A stretch of DNA of 64,000 nt. Source: JAWLBY01 sp041687455. GTDB taxonomy: Bacteria > Pseudomonadota > Gammaproteobacteria > Xanthomonadales > Xanthomonadaceae. Every line of letters starts with the position of its first letter. Positions within the stretch are counted from its first letter, which is position 1. The stretch spans positions 4,513-68,512 of the forward strand of contig JAWLBY010000020.1 of assembly GCA_041687455.1 (NCBI GenBank), written 5' to 3'. Of the stretch, positions 15,957 to 25,061 are shown piece after piece. The translations under genes were made by a program, and so were the position numbers. The notes below the pieces were generated by a model that saw only the letters and a program-made list of their open reading frames with translations, made no database searches and had not been told where the DNA came from.

Positions 15957-18188
15957 TCACTCGGGTTGGGCGGCCGGGGCCAACAGCGGCTGCAGGCCGC
16001 GGAAACGGGACTTGTACTCGTCGGTGATCTGTCGGGCTTCCGACGGGTCACGGATGACCCGCGGGGTGATCATCACCAGCAGTTCTTCCCGGTTCGACTG
16101 GGTATTCTTGCCGCCGAACAGGCCACCGATCACCGGAATCCGGTGCAGCACCGGCACGCCGGAGCTGCCACTGGTGTCCGACTGCTTGATCAGCCCCCCG
16201 AGCACGACGGTCTGACCGCTCTGGATCGCCACCTCGGTGGTGATCTTGCGCTGGTTGATCGGACGGTTGCCGTTGACCGCTTCGGCGGCTGGCCCCGGCG
16301 TGCTGTCCTCCTGATTGATCTCGAGGAACACCAGACCACCCGGATTGACCCGCGGCGTGACGGTCAGCGTGATGCCGGTCTGCAGGTACTGGAAACTGTT
16401 GATCGGCGTACCGGTGCCGCCGACGCCGACGTTGATCGACGTGGTCGATACCGGCAACTGGCGGCCGGAGTTGATCGTCGCTTCCTTGTTGTTGAGCACC
16501 ACCAGCGACGGCGCCGACAACACGATCAGGTTGGTCATGCTGTCCAGCAGTTCGACGATCGCCGCCGCATTGGGGCCGACGAAGGTCCAGTTGGTCGCGC
16601 CGCCGCTGATGCTGCCGGCGATGTCGCCCCAGATGTCGCGATGGCGGGCCAGCTCGCGGATCGACCGAGCGCCGTCGCCCTCGCCGTACGTGCCGGTGAT
16701 CGCGTTCTCGAAGAACCACTTGACGCCGTAGCGCAGCTCGTTGTCGAGCGTGACCTGCAGGATCTGCGCTTCGATGATCACCTGCAGCGGAATCTGGTCG
16801 AGCCGCTCGATCACCCGGCGGATCGATTCCCACTGACCGCTGGTGGCCCGGATCAGCAGTGCGTTGCTTTCCTCGACGGCCGAGATCCTGACTTCCTCGG
16901 TGGCGCCGAGCGCAATGCCGCCGGAGCGGTCGACCACGCCACCGCCCTGCGCATCGACCGCAGCACCACCGTTGCGCCCGGCCTGCCCGGCACCTTGCGC
17001 GGAGGTGGCCGGATCCTGGCGCTGCAGCGGTTCGCCGACCCGCGAGCTGGCACCGCCCAGGGTCCGGATCTCGATCGGCTCGAGCCCCGGCGCCACGCCG
17101 GTGCCGGCGCGGCCGCCACTGCGGCTGCTGCCCGAGCTGCCGAAGATGTCGCTCAGCGTATCGGCCAGATCCTGTGCCTTGACGTTCTTGACGTCGTAGA
17201 CATACAGCCGCTGTCCGGCCTCGCCACCACCGAGGTCGAAGCGTTGCAGCCATTCCTCGATCGTCGCCATGTACTTCGGTTGCGAGGTGATGACCATGAC
17301 GCCGTTGATGCCTTCCAGCGGCATGAAGCGGAACATGCCGGCCAGCGGCGTGTTGCTGCCCTCGCCGAAGACCTTCTCCAGTTCGCCGACCACCTTGGCC
17401 GCCTCCGCCTGCTGCAGCGAGAACACTCCGACCGACATGCCGGCCAGCCAGTCGACGTCGAAGATCTCGACTGTCTGCAGATAGTTGTGCAGTTCCGCGG
17501 CGGTGCCGGCCAGCACGATCATGTTGCGCGCCGGGTCGACGTTGACCACTGCTTCGGGCTTCGCGTACGGCTTCAGCACCTTCTCCATCTCGATCGCCGA
17601 GATGAATTTCAGCGGCACTGCCCGCACTTCGTAGCCACGGGCATTCTTCGCCGCGCCGATCCGCGGCGTCAGGTTGCCGGGCACCGCCTGCGCGATCGGC
17701 AGGATCGTGTAGCGACCGTTCTCCCAGACCAGCGTGGCGTTGTTCCAGCGCAACAACATCTCGAGGATCGACAGCGCCTGGTCGGCCTTCAGCGGCTTGG
17801 CGGTCGAGAACGTGACATTGCCCTGCACGCCGGGGGCGATCACGTAATTCTCCTGCAGGATGTCGCCGAGGATCGCCTTGATCACGGCGTGCAGCGACTC
17901 GCCTTCGAAATTGAACGAGACGTCACCGGCCGCCGCGCTCGGCGCCGGCGGCTGGCTGGCCAGCTTGCGATTGATGAATTCGCCGGTGCCGTGCTTGACC
18001 ATCTCGGGGGACGATGCGCCACTCGCGAAATCGTTCGGCGCCGGTTCGGCCACCGGCATCACGATCGGGTCATCGACTGCGCGCGCCGGCTCCGCGAGCG
18101 TGGCCGGCGGGATCGGCCGCATCGAGGCACAACCGGCCAGCATGACGAGTGCAGCCAGCCACAGACTGGTACGAAGAGAGGACTTCAC
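15957..18188 (-). CDS. gspD: Type II secretion secretin GspD
   Basis: A 743-residue lipoprotein-type secretin (lipobox LAGC, Cys20). The N0 domain starts near VSFNFEGESLHAVIKAIL, then come N1-N3 repeats (YEVRAVPLKFISAIEMEKVL, VGVFSLQQAEAAKVVGELEK, RLYVYDVKNVKAQDLADTLS). A Ser/Gly-rich N3 insertion follows, then the secretin beta-barrel with the hallmark VPVLHRIPVIGGLFGG near residue 680. It forms the outer-membrane channel of the system. The start GTG 18188 has an excellent AAGGAG site and is preferred over the longer frame. As in Xanthomonas, gspD comes last, after the N component. Confidence 0.95.
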   Translation of the reverse strand: MKSSLRTSLWLAALVMLAGCASMRPIPPATLAEPARAVDDPIVMPVAEPAPNDFASGASSPEMVKHGTGEFINRKLASQPPAPSAAAGDVSFNFEGESLHAVIKAILGDILQENYVIAPGVQGNVTFSTAKPLKADQALSILEMLLRWNNATLVWENGRYTILPIAQAVPGNLTPRIGAAKNARGYEVRAVPLKFISAIEMEKVLKPYAKPEAVVNVDPARNMIVLAGTAAELHNYLQTVEIFDVDWLAGMSVGVFSLQQAEAAKVVGELEKVFGEGSNTPLAGMFRFMPLEGINGVMVITSQPKYMATIEEWLQRFDLGGGEAGQRLYVYDVKNVKAQDLADTLSDIFGSSGSSRSGGRAGTGVAPGLEPIEIRTLGGASSRVGEPLQRQDPATSAQGAGQAGRNGGAAVDAQGGGVVDRSGGIALGATEEVRISAVEESNALLIRATSGQWESIRRVIERLDQIPLQVIIEAQILQVTLDNELRYGVKWFFENAITGTYGEGDGARSIRELARHRDIWGDIAGSISGGATNWTFVGPNAAAIVELLDSMTNLIVLSAPSLVVLNNKEATINSGRQLPVSTTSINVGVGGTGTPINSFQYLQTGITLTVTPRVNPGGLVFLEINQEDSTPGPAAEAVNGNRPINQRKITTEVAIQSGQTVVLGGLIKQSDTSGSSGVPVLHRIPVIGGLFGGKNTQSNREELLVMITPRVIRDPSEARQITDEYKSRFRGLQPLLAPAAQPE

Positions 18189-18198
18189 TCGCGACTCC

Positions 18199-18903
18199 TT
18201 ACTGACCACGTTCTTGGTTGGCGCGCGCCGCTTCTTCGCGCATCTGGCGGCGGCGTTCCTCGATCCGCTTGCGGATCATTTCCGCGCGCGACTCGGGCGT
18301 CTGCTCGGCTTCGGCCGCAGCCTCGCCGTCATCGGACTCGGTGGCATCGATCTTGAGCTCGACCGGTGTCGGCGCCTGTCCGCCGACGCCGTCGAACACC
18401 CGCAGGTCGGCACGGCTGCGTCCGCTGGGACCCTGGAAGACCGCCGCGCGCGGCTGCAGTTCCACCAGCTTCCAGCCCGACTGGTCGCCGGCCAGCGAAT
18501 CGCCGACCTTCAGCGACTGCGATTTTCCGCTGCTGCGGTCGGTGACGATCGCGATCTTCGTCTTGCCGGCGATCACGACGCTGCTCAGCACGACATCGAG
18601 CGCCGCGGCCGGCGCCGGTGCCGGCGCCTGCTCGGTGGCCGGAGCATCGGCGGGCGGCAACGGCCGGCGGTCGGGATTGAACAGCGGTCGGTCGGCCACC
18701 GCGGCGTATTCGGGCAGCGGGCCCAACTGGCTTTGCGCGCGCGCCAGCGACAGTTCCGGCAACGGCGCAACGCCTTCCGGGTCGGACGGATGCAGCGAGT
18801 AGCGCCCGCCGAGCCCGGCCTGCGCCAGCAGCCAGACCGCCACGCTCCAGCCGAACAGCGCCCACAGCACGGCTCGCAGCATCTGGGTGGAGCTGGCGTT
18901 CAC
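18199..18903 (-). CDS. gspC: Type II secretion component GspC/XpsN-like
   Basis: A 234-residue bitopic protein: a short cytoplasmic tail, one membrane span (AVLWALFGWSVAVWLLAQA), a Pro/Ala linker, and a GspC homology-region domain (LDVVLSSVVIAGKTKIAIVT, SLKVGDSLAGDQSGWKLVEL, AVFQGPSGRSRADLRVF). This part links the inner-membrane platform to the secretin. It sits between M and D exactly where xpsN lies in Xanthomonas, so the XpsN/GspN label is equally suitable. The last ~35 residues (AEMIRKRIEERRRQMREEAA) form a charged helix that replaces the PDZ or coiled-coil domain of enterobacterial GspC. It starts with an ATGA overlap with gspM. Confidence 0.85.
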   Translation of the reverse strand: MNASSTQMLRAVLWALFGWSVAVWLLAQAGLGGRYSLHPSDPEGVAPLPELSLARAQSQLGPLPEYAAVADRPLFNPDRRPLPPADAPATEQAPAPAPAAALDVVLSSVVIAGKTKIAIVTDRSSGKSQSLKVGDSLAGDQSGWKLVELQPRAAVFQGPSGRSRADLRVFDGVGGQAPTPVELKIDATESDDGEAAAEAEQTPESRAEMIRKRIEERRRQMREEAARANQERGQ

Positions 18904-19505
18904 TGCTCACCCCCGGGCTGCTGCAGATAGCCGTACAACGTGAAGCGGATATCGATGTGGCCGCGCGGTGCCGGGCGGCCCGGCCGCGCGAGAACCGCGC
19001 GCCGCGCGTTGACGCTCAGGTCACTGATGAACAACTGCGGGCTGCCCGACTCGAGGCCGTGCAGCACCGCGGCGAGGTGCTCCATTTCGCAACGCAACGC
19101 GACCTGCACGCTGACCCGCTGGAACGGCTCCTCGTCGCGCTGCCGCAGCGGCGAGCGACTGACCACGCTGCAGTCGTCGCCGGCGCCCTGTGCATTGACC
19201 GCGGCCTGCAGACGCTGGATCAGCGAAGAGGCGGCCAGGTCGAAGTTCTGCTCGGGCAGGAACCCCGGATTGGCGCCCTCGAACGCACGGACCTCGGCGA
19301 GCCGCTGTTCGATCAGCGGCCGCTGTTCGGCGGTCGAACGCAACCGCTGCTCCTGGTCGCGCAGCTCGATCAGCTCGTTGCGGACCGCCAGCAGCGGCGC
19401 GGTGAACCACCAGTGCACGAACAGCAGGTAGCCGGACAGCAATGCGATCAGCAGCAACAGCACGGCCAGCAGGCGGCCGCGGCGCGGATCCGGGGCAAGC
19501 ATCAC
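18900..19505 (-). CDS. gspM: Type II secretion protein GspM
   Basis: A 201-residue bitopic protein with one N-terminal membrane span (LLAVLLLLIALLSGYLLFVH), a coiled-coil stretch (ELIELRDQEQRLRSTAEQRP), then a periplasmic ferredoxin-like domain with FQRVSVQVALRCEMEHLAAV and GQPQ-like LESGSPQLFISDLSVNARR. This is the GspM/PilO-type arrangement. It partners GspL in the inner-membrane platform. Its start overlaps the gspL stop by ATGA (19502-19505) and its stop overlaps gspC, so the three are translationally coupled. Confidence 0.87.
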   Translation of the reverse strand: MMLAPDPRRGRLLAVLLLLIALLSGYLLFVHWWFTAPLLAVRNELIELRDQEQRLRSTAEQRPLIEQRLAEVRAFEGANPGFLPEQNFDLAASSLIQRLQAAVNAQGAGDDCSVVSRSPLRQRDEEPFQRVSVQVALRCEMEHLAAVLHGLESGSPQLFISDLSVNARRAVLARPGRPAPRGHIDIRFTLYGYLQQPGGEQ

Positions 19506-20626
19506 TTCGCCTTCTCCTGCACCGGCCCGATCTCGGCGGTGATCGTGAAGCGGTCCTTGCCGATCCGCGGGTCGGGATTGATCGATCCGGCCAGCGCCGG
19601 ATTGCGCAGCATCGGCGACTCCTGCAGCTTGACGATCAGGCCGGCGGCCTGCTCGCTGAGCCCGGTCAGCGTGACAGTGCCGTTGCTGGTGTGCAGCCGC
19701 TCGAGATAGGTGTCGTCGGGCAGCACGCGACTCAGCTCGTTCAATGTTTCGACCATGCTCGGCTGCTGCTGCTTCTGCACGGCCAGGAAATTGGCCGCGG
19801 CCGCGGCATCGTCGAGTCGTTTGCGCAGTTCGCCGACGCCGCGCGCAGCGTTGCGCTGCTCGTCGAGGGCGGCCTGCAGTTCGGCGACCGCGGCGCGCCG
19901 GTTGTCGACCAGTTGCACCATCGCCAGCATCAGCAGCAGCACGCTGCCGGCGAGCAATCCGAGCGTGACCCAGCGCCCGCGCCGGTCGCGGCGACGGCGC
20001 CGCTCCAGCGGCAGGAAGTTGCAGCCGAGCCGCGACTCGCCGTCGCGGACGTCGACCGCGTCAATCGCCGAGGCCAGCGATCCGAGCCGCTGCATTTGCT
20101 GTTCGAGCGTATCGCGCTGCACCAGTGCAAGTTCGACCGGCACCTGGCGGACATCCGCCGGATGCGGCAGCACGCGGGCGTCGTAATAGACCTGCTCGGC
20201 GCGGAACGGCGTCTGCCGGTCCAGCTCGAAGGCCAGCATCGTGCGCAGCTTGTCGCGCGCGACCGGCGGCAGGGTCAGGCGGCGCCGCAGCACCTGGGTC
20301 GGTGCCAGCAGCAGCACCCGGCGCAGGCCGACCCGCCGCTCGCCGAGCGCGGCCTCGACCCGCTCGAGCAGTTCGGACTTCGGCTCCAGCGGCAGCTCTT
20401 CGAACGCTTCGACCTGGCGCTCGACGACCCGGCACAGCGCGAGCCGGTCGTCCTGCAGGTGCAGCCAGAGTTCCGCCTCCTGCACGGCCAGTCGCTCGCG
20501 CCAGCGAGCCGGCAGCAGGCCACGCAGTTCGCCGAACCACCAGGCCAGGAAGCGCGGCAGCGGACTTTGCTCGTAGCGCGCCTGCAGGCGGCTCAGCGTC
20601 GGCGTCAGAACGTCGGCGAAGGACAT
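19502..20626 (-). CDS. gspL: Type II secretion protein GspL
   Basis: A 374-residue platform protein. The cytoplasmic part (residues 1-~215) resembles the GspL/PilM actin-like domain (RWRERLAVQEAELWLHLQDD, RVLLLAPTQVLRRRLTLPPV, MLAFELDRQTPFRAEQVYYD). One membrane span (WVTLGLLAGSVLLLMLAMVQ) and a periplasmic coiled-coil plus PilN-like domain (LNELSRVLPDDTYLERLHTS) follow. It recruits the GspE ATPase to the membrane. It lies 16 bp after the gspK stop and overlaps gspM. Confidence 0.88.
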   Translation of the reverse strand: MSFADVLTPTLSRLQARYEQSPLPRFLAWWFGELRGLLPARWRERLAVQEAELWLHLQDDRLALCRVVERQVEAFEELPLEPKSELLERVEAALGERRVGLRRVLLLAPTQVLRRRLTLPPVARDKLRTMLAFELDRQTPFRAEQVYYDARVLPHPADVRQVPVELALVQRDTLEQQMQRLGSLASAIDAVDVRDGESRLGCNFLPLERRRRRDRRGRWVTLGLLAGSVLLLMLAMVQLVDNRRAAVAELQAALDEQRNAARGVGELRKRLDDAAAAANFLAVQKQQQPSMVETLNELSRVLPDDTYLERLHTSNGTVTLTGLSEQAAGLIVKLQESPMLRNPALAGSINPDPRIGKDRFTITAEIGPVQEKAK

Positions 20627-20642
20627 GTCGGTTCGGCAGTGC

Positions 20643-21530
20643 TCAGGGAGTCACACCTTCCTGCCAGCGCAGGACGGTGTAGGCGAGGCCGGAGGGTGCG
20701 CCGCCGCCGAGCCGGACGGTGACGTCCAGTTCGGTCCAGGCGCCGTTCGGAAGCGTGGCGCGGGCGGCGATACTATACGTGCCGGTGCCACCGGACGCCA
20801 CGGCAGGAGTGCCGTCCGGCAACAGCGGCGGGGCACCGCCGGTCAGCGGGTCGAAGGCGTGCCGCATCTCGATGATCTGCTGCGCCAGCCCGGGATCGAT
20901 GCCGGGCAGGATCTGCAGCACCGGCGCCTGCGCGAAGCCCATGTTCGGAACCGATAGACCGGTCAGGACGGTGAGATATGGCTCAACCCGACTGAACAGT
21001 TCGTAATCCATGCCGAGCACCTGCTGCAGCTCGGTCAGCAGCGTGAACGGCGCGTTGGCCGGGCCGTAGGTCAGCCCGGCGGCCTCGTAGTCGTCCAGTT
21101 CGGCGCCGTTCGGCGTCAGCAGTTCATCGGGGTCGCGCCAGTCGACAATCGCCGCGGCCAGCGCGGCGGCGGCGTCGACCTCCAGGCCCTGGGCCTCGAA
21201 GAACGCCGTCAGCAGGGTCAGGTCGGCGGCATTGATGTCGAGCTTGCCGGACTCGTCGACGATCCGGATCTCGAGCTCGGCATCGTCATAGGTTGCCGTG
21301 TACTGGCGGCCATCGGGCAGCCAGCGCTCGGCCGGGTCGGGCACGGACAATCCGTGTGCGGCCAGCGCAATGCCGGCTTCGGCCAGGTAGCGCGCCCGGG
21401 TCGCGTCATGGAAATGCCGCGCCTGCATGTGCTCGCTGCGCGACAACAGCGCGAAGCTGCCGAGCAGGATCGCCAGCAGTGCGAGCAGCCACAGCACGAC
21501 GATGAACGCGATGCCGCGCTGCCGGGTCAT
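20643..21530 (-). CDS. gspK: Type II secretion minor pseudopilin GspK
   Basis: A 295-residue minor pseudopilin. The N-terminus MTRQRGIAFIVVLWLLALLA is a class III leader cleaved after Gly6. As usual for GspK, position +5 of the mature protein is not glutamate, which marks it as the pseudopilus tip subunit. The helical core contains ARYLAEAGIALAAHGLS, LDINAADLTLLTAFFEAQG and the second helix-hairpin domain QAPVLQILPGIDPGLAQQII, with the SAM-like domains expected of the family. Start ATG 21530 overlaps the gspJ stop (ATGA). Confidence 0.92.
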   Translation of the reverse strand: MTRQRGIAFIVVLWLLALLAILLGSFALLSRSEHMQARHFHDATRARYLAEAGIALAAHGLSVPDPAERWLPDGRQYTATYDDAELEIRIVDESGKLDINAADLTLLTAFFEAQGLEVDAAAALAAAIVDWRDPDELLTPNGAELDDYEAAGLTYGPANAPFTLLTELQQVLGMDYELFSRVEPYLTVLTGLSVPNMGFAQAPVLQILPGIDPGLAQQIIEMRHAFDPLTGGAPPLLPDGTPAVASGGTGTYSIAARATLPNGAWTELDVTVRLGGGAPSGLAYTVLRWQEGVTP

Positions 21531-22243
21531 TGCTCGGGCCTCGGCACGCCGGTTCCGCCGCCGTTGGCCGGCGGCCGGCCAGGAAAGCGATCGAAGGTCA
21601 TCCGGGCCGGTGCCAGCGCCACCCGCGGAGCGGCCTGCAGGCTGACCCAGCGCCGCGGGTCGTCGTCGCCGAACTCGACTTCCAGCTCGACCTGCTCCGG
21701 AAGCCGGTCGGGATCCTCCCAGTCGCTGCTCCACGGCTCGAGTTCGCCCTCCGGCGAACGGGCGCGGAAGCTGAAACGCGCGTCTGCGATTCCGGCGATC
21801 AGCACGACCGGTGCACGATCTTCCGGAAACCCTTCCTGCGGATCGAAACCGTTCAACTGCGCGTGCGTGAATTCGAGCCGATAGCCATCGCGATCCGACA
21901 CCAGCGACAGCCGCTGCACGTGCGGCCCTCCGCGCGACAGGTAGCCGGGCATCGACGCGACGAACTGGATCGACTCGGCGTCGCCGTCGAAGCGGTGCAT
22001 CGTGCCGGTGCGTTCGTCGATTTCGAACGGCAGGTTCAGCAGCCCGGTCAGTTGCCGCCGGATGAATACCTGCGCGGTGCGCAGTTCCTCGGTGCGCGCG
22101 ATCAGCGCCTCGCCGCTGCGCGCCGACTGGGTCGCGGTACGCATCGCGGCGTAGCCCATCGCGATCAGCATCGACAGCAGCGTGATCGCGACCAGCACTT
22201 CGAGCAGCGTGAAGCCGGCCGGACGACGGCCAAAGGCACTCAC
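21527..22243 (-). CDS. gspJ: Type II secretion minor pseudopilin GspJ
   Basis: A 238-residue pseudopilin: the leader RRPAG is followed by FTLLEVLVAITLLSMLIAMG, with Glu at +5. The body contains RTAQVFIRRQLTGLLNLPFE, MHRFDGDAESIQFVASMPGY and EQVELEVEFGDDDPRRWVSL, which fit GspJ. It starts at GTG 22243 and overlaps the gspI stop by four bases. With GspI and GspK it forms the trimeric tip that primes pseudopilus assembly. Confidence 0.92.
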   Translation of the reverse strand: MSAFGRRPAGFTLLEVLVAITLLSMLIAMGYAAMRTATQSARSGEALIARTEELRTAQVFIRRQLTGLLNLPFEIDERTGTMHRFDGDAESIQFVASMPGYLSRGGPHVQRLSLVSDRDGYRLEFTHAQLNGFDPQEGFPEDRAPVVLIAGIADARFSFRARSPEGELEPWSSDWEDPDRLPEQVELEVEFGDDDPRRWVSLQAAPRVALAPARMTFDRFPGRPPANGGGTGVPRPEQ

Positions 22244-22698
22244 TGCAGCGCCCCCGGCAACATCGCGCGCAGCGTGCGGAAGCGGGCCTCGCGACGCTGC
22301 TCGCCGCGCTCCCACTCGACCGTCAGTTCCAGCTCGAGCAGTTCGACGCCGGCGCCGACCGGACCACCGACCGGACCGCGTTGCTCGATCGGTTCGTACG
22401 GCGCGACCAGCAACCGCCAGCGGTAGCCGCTGTCGCCGAACTCGCCGGAGTCCTCGCCGGGCTCGAGCGGCGCCTCCATGCCAACCAGATCGAGCAGGTT
22501 CTGCGCGTGCAGCGCGACTTCGGTGTATTCGGCCGCCTGCCTGGACTGCCGCAATGCATCGGTCGTCGCGCGCATTGCCATCGCCAGCCCGAGCGCGAGT
22601 ATCGATACCGCGAGCACGATCTCGAGCAGCGTGAAGCCGCCGGACGCGCGCGGCACGCGGTTCGAGCGGATCGGCAGTGGGCGGGAATGCAACGGCAT
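22240..22698 (-). CDS. gspI: Type II secretion minor pseudopilin GspI
   Basis: A 152-residue pseudopilin: a basic leader (RSNRVPRASGG), then FTLLEIVLAVSILALGLAMA with Glu at +5. The C-terminal domain (AEYTEVALHAQNLLDLVGME, SGYRWRLLVAPYE, LLELELTVEWERGEQRREAR) matches GspI. The leader is longer than average, and the ribosome binding site at ATG 22698 is weak, so the exact start is uncertain. There is a 31-bp gap to gspH upstream. Confidence 0.9.
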   Translation of the reverse strand: MPLHSRPLPIRSNRVPRASGGFTLLEIVLAVSILALGLAMAMRATTDALRQSRQAAEYTEVALHAQNLLDLVGMEAPLEPGEDSGEFGDSGYRWRLLVAPYEPIEQRGPVGGPVGAGVELLELELTVEWERGEQRREARFRTLRAMLPGALQ

Positions 22699-22729
22699 GG
22701 GCGCTCTGACCGTGTGACCGCGGTCAAGT

Positions 22730-23191
22730 TCAGTCCGCCTGGCCGAGCGGCTGCAGCAGGACTTCGCCGGTCAGCCAGTTGATGTCGATGCGCCAGCGAG
22801 CGTCGCCGTGGATGAGCTCGACATGACCGCCGGTCGACGCACCGTCGGGAAAGAAGCGGATCCGGCCGACCTGGTCGTCGACCTGCTCCTGCGCCGCGGT
22901 CAGCAGCTTCAGTTCGAGTTGCCGCGGCAGCTCGACCGGGGCACGCCCGGGTGCCTCGTAGGTGCGGTTCTCGACATCGATCGTCAGCGCCTGCGACTCG
23001 CGTTTGACGATCGCCTGAGTGCGCGTGTAACGCAGCGCGGTCACCAGTTCCTTGCTGGCGGCGCGGGTGCGGGCGGCCTCGAGGCCGGTCGTGGTCGACA
23101 GCAGCACGACGGTCGTGGCCAGCGCGACCAGCGCGACCACCGCGATGATTTCGATCAGCGTGAAGCCGCGCGGTAACCGCGCGGACCGCAT
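22730..23191 (-). CDS. gspH: Type II secretion minor pseudopilin GspH
   Basis: A 153-residue pseudopilin: MRSARLPRG then FTLIEIIAVVALVALATTVV with Glu at +5. It has the GspH/FimT-type body KELVTALRYTRTQAIVKRES, QVGRIRFFPDGASTGGHVEL and INWLTGEVLLQPL. The start ATG 23191 gives the short leader usual for this family; upstream in-frame sequence reads as non-coding. The 86-bp gap to gspG is the second largest in the secretion run. Confidence 0.9.
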   Translation of the reverse strand: MRSARLPRGFTLIEIIAVVALVALATTVVLLSTTTGLEAARTRAASKELVTALRYTRTQAIVKRESQALTIDVENRTYEAPGRAPVELPRQLELKLLTAAQEQVDDQVGRIRFFPDGASTGGHVELIHGDARWRIDINWLTGEVLLQPLGQAD

Positions 23192-23277
23192 CGACCGGCC
23201 GCGCCGGGACCGATCACGGCCGCACCCACTCGCGGTGGCTGGAGCGTGCGGCCTCATCGTGGCCGGACCGAGCCGGC

Positions 23278-23703
23278 TCAGCCGCCGGTGATGTCGCGAT
23301 CGAACTCGGTGCCGCCCGGCCGGCCGTCGGCGCCGTAGCTGATCAGATCGTACTTGCCGGTCTGGCCCGGCCGACGGTATTCGATCGCGGTGCCCCACGG
23401 ATCCTTCAGGTCGGCTTCCTTCGCGTACGGCCCGAGCCAGGTGCTGGAACCGGACGGCGCACTCAGCAGGTCCTGCAACTGGGCCGGCGGCTGCCCGTTG
23501 TCGATCTCGTAGGTCTCGATCTTGCCGGCCAGCGTATTGAGCTGCGACTGCGCGAGCTTGTACTTCGCCTTGTCGCCGGCACCGAGCACGTTGGTCGCGA
23601 CGACGCCGGCGATCAGCGCGATGATCGCGATGACGATCATGATCTCGACCAGCGTGAAGCCGGCATTGCGACGCCGATGCGTCGTGGAATTGAAACGTTT
23701 CAT
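23278..23703 (-). CDS. gspG: Type II secretion major pseudopilin GspG
   Basis: A 141-residue major pseudopilin: leader MKRFNSTTHRRRNAG, then FTLVEIMIVIAIIALIAGVV with Glu at +5. The globular end carries the calcium-binding region DGRPGGTEFDRDI that stabilises major pseudopilins, and the typical WGTAIEYRRPG and YDLISYGAD blocks. It polymerises into the periplasmic piston. Its ribosome binding site is GGGGTGA. Confidence 0.95.
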   Translation of the reverse strand: MKRFNSTTHRRRNAGFTLVEIMIVIAIIALIAGVVATNVLGAGDKAKYKLAQSQLNTLAGKIETYEIDNGQPPAQLQDLLSAPSGSSTWLGPYAKEADLKDPWGTAIEYRRPGQTGKYDLISYGADGRPGGTEFDRDITGG

Positions 23704-23724
23704 CGATGAATCACCCCGTCGAAG

Positions 23725-24942
23725 TTACCCCACCGCCCCGCTGAGACTCAGGATCGGCAGAAGAATCGCCATGACGATCAGCGCGATCACGCCGGCCATC
23801 ACGATCGTCAGCGCCGGCACCAGCGAAGCCAGCATGCGCTCCAGTGTATTGCGCACCTCGACGTCGAAGATGTCGGCGACTTTCAGCAACATGGTGTCGA
23901 GCTCGCCGGACTCCTCGCCGACCTGCACCATCTGCAGCGCCAGGCGCGGAAACCGCTTGCTCCTGCCGAGCGCCGACGCCAGACCGTGGCCGGTCTTGAC
24001 CTCGCCGGCGGCCTGCTCGACTGCCTCGGCCAGCGCGCTGTTGCCCATCACGTTCTTCGCGATGGTCAAGGCCGCCAGCAATGGAACGCCGTTGTGGACC
24101 AAAGTTCCCAGCGTGCGGGCGAGCCGGGCGGTGTCGAGCTTGCCGGCGAGGTCGCCGATGCGGCCGCGCCGCAGCAGCCAGGCATCGAAGCGCAAACGTT
24201 TGTCGGGATCGCGCAACTGCCGCCGCCAGGCGAGCAGCGCGGCGATGATCGCGATCAGCACGATCCACCAGTACGCGTTCAGCACTTCGCCGACCGCCAG
24301 CACGATGCCGGTCAGCAGCGGCAGCTCGGCACCCATGTCCTCGAACAGCGGCATGAACTGCGGTACGACGTAACCGAGCAGCAGGATCAGCGAACCGACC
24401 ACCATGACGACCAGGATCGCCGGATAGATCAGCGCATTGACCACCGATTCGCGCAGCGACTTGCTGCGCTCCAGGTAGTCGGCCAGCCGGCTCAGCGTGT
24501 CGTGCATCGAGCCGCCGACTTCACCGGCGCGGACCATGTTGATGTACAGCCGCGAGAACACGCCGTGCTGCTGTTCGAGCCCGGCCGACAGCGGCGCACC
24601 GCCGCGGACTGCGTCGCGGACGCGCTCGATCACCCGCCGCGCCGCATCCGACTCGGGCAGGTCGAGCAGGATCTGCAGCGCACGGTCGAGCGGCTGGCCG
24701 GCGCCAAGCAGCGTCGCGAGTTGCTGGGTGAACTGCAGCACCTGATCCGGCGACAGTTCCGGCCGCTTGAACAGCGTCGACAGCAGGCCCCCGTCGCCGG
24801 CCTGGTCGGCCGGCAGCGCCTCGACCGGCAGGTTGCCGGCGTCCTGCAGTCGCGCGACGACCTCCTCGACCGAGGCTGCTTCCATTTGCCCGGCCAGCGG
24901 CTCGCCGGCGGGGCTGAAGGCTTTGTAGCGGTATAGAGGCAC
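23725..24942 (-). CDS. gspF: Type II secretion inner-membrane platform protein GspF
   Basis: A 405-residue platform protein with two GspF domains (residues ~70-190 and ~270-395), each followed by membrane spans. Motifs include FTQQLATLLGAGQPLDRALQ, ADYLERSKSLRESVVNALIY, FARTLGTL-like TARLARTLGTLVHNGVPLLA and EESGELDTMLLKVADIFDVE. It starts with GTG at 24942, and the bases directly upstream are heptamer repeat instead of a recognisable Shine-Dalgarno. The start is therefore unusual: expression may depend on coupling, or the repeat may have displaced the original leader. Confidence 0.93.
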   Translation of the reverse strand: MPLYRYKAFSPAGEPLAGQMEAASVEEVVARLQDAGNLPVEALPADQAGDGGLLSTLFKRPELSPDQVLQFTQQLATLLGAGQPLDRALQILLDLPESDAARRVIERVRDAVRGGAPLSAGLEQQHGVFSRLYINMVRAGEVGGSMHDTLSRLADYLERSKSLRESVVNALIYPAILVVMVVGSLILLLGYVVPQFMPLFEDMGAELPLLTGIVLAVGEVLNAYWWIVLIAIIAALLAWRRQLRDPDKRLRFDAWLLRRGRIGDLAGKLDTARLARTLGTLVHNGVPLLAALTIAKNVMGNSALAEAVEQAAGEVKTGHGLASALGRSKRFPRLALQMVQVGEESGELDTMLLKVADIFDVEVRNTLERMLASLVPALTIVMAGVIALIVMAILLPILSLSGAVG

Positions 24943-24970
24943 GGGATTCGGGATTGGAGATTCGGGATTC
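24943..24970. repeat. Heptamer repeat block next to the gspF start
   Basis: Four consecutive 7-bp units (GGGATTC, GGGATTG, GAGATTC, GGGATTC on the plus strand) run right up to the GTG start of gspF. They are 25 of 28 identical to the reverse complement of the block at 25062-25089, so the two can pair into a long hairpin in the gspE-gspF spacer. Confidence 0.85.
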
Positions 24971-25061
24971 GTAAGAGCGGCGCGGTCGGCTTCGATGATG
25001 GCTAGCCGTCATCCGGGGCGGCCGACACGGCATCGGGGCGTCCGGCGATCGCCGCTGTTGC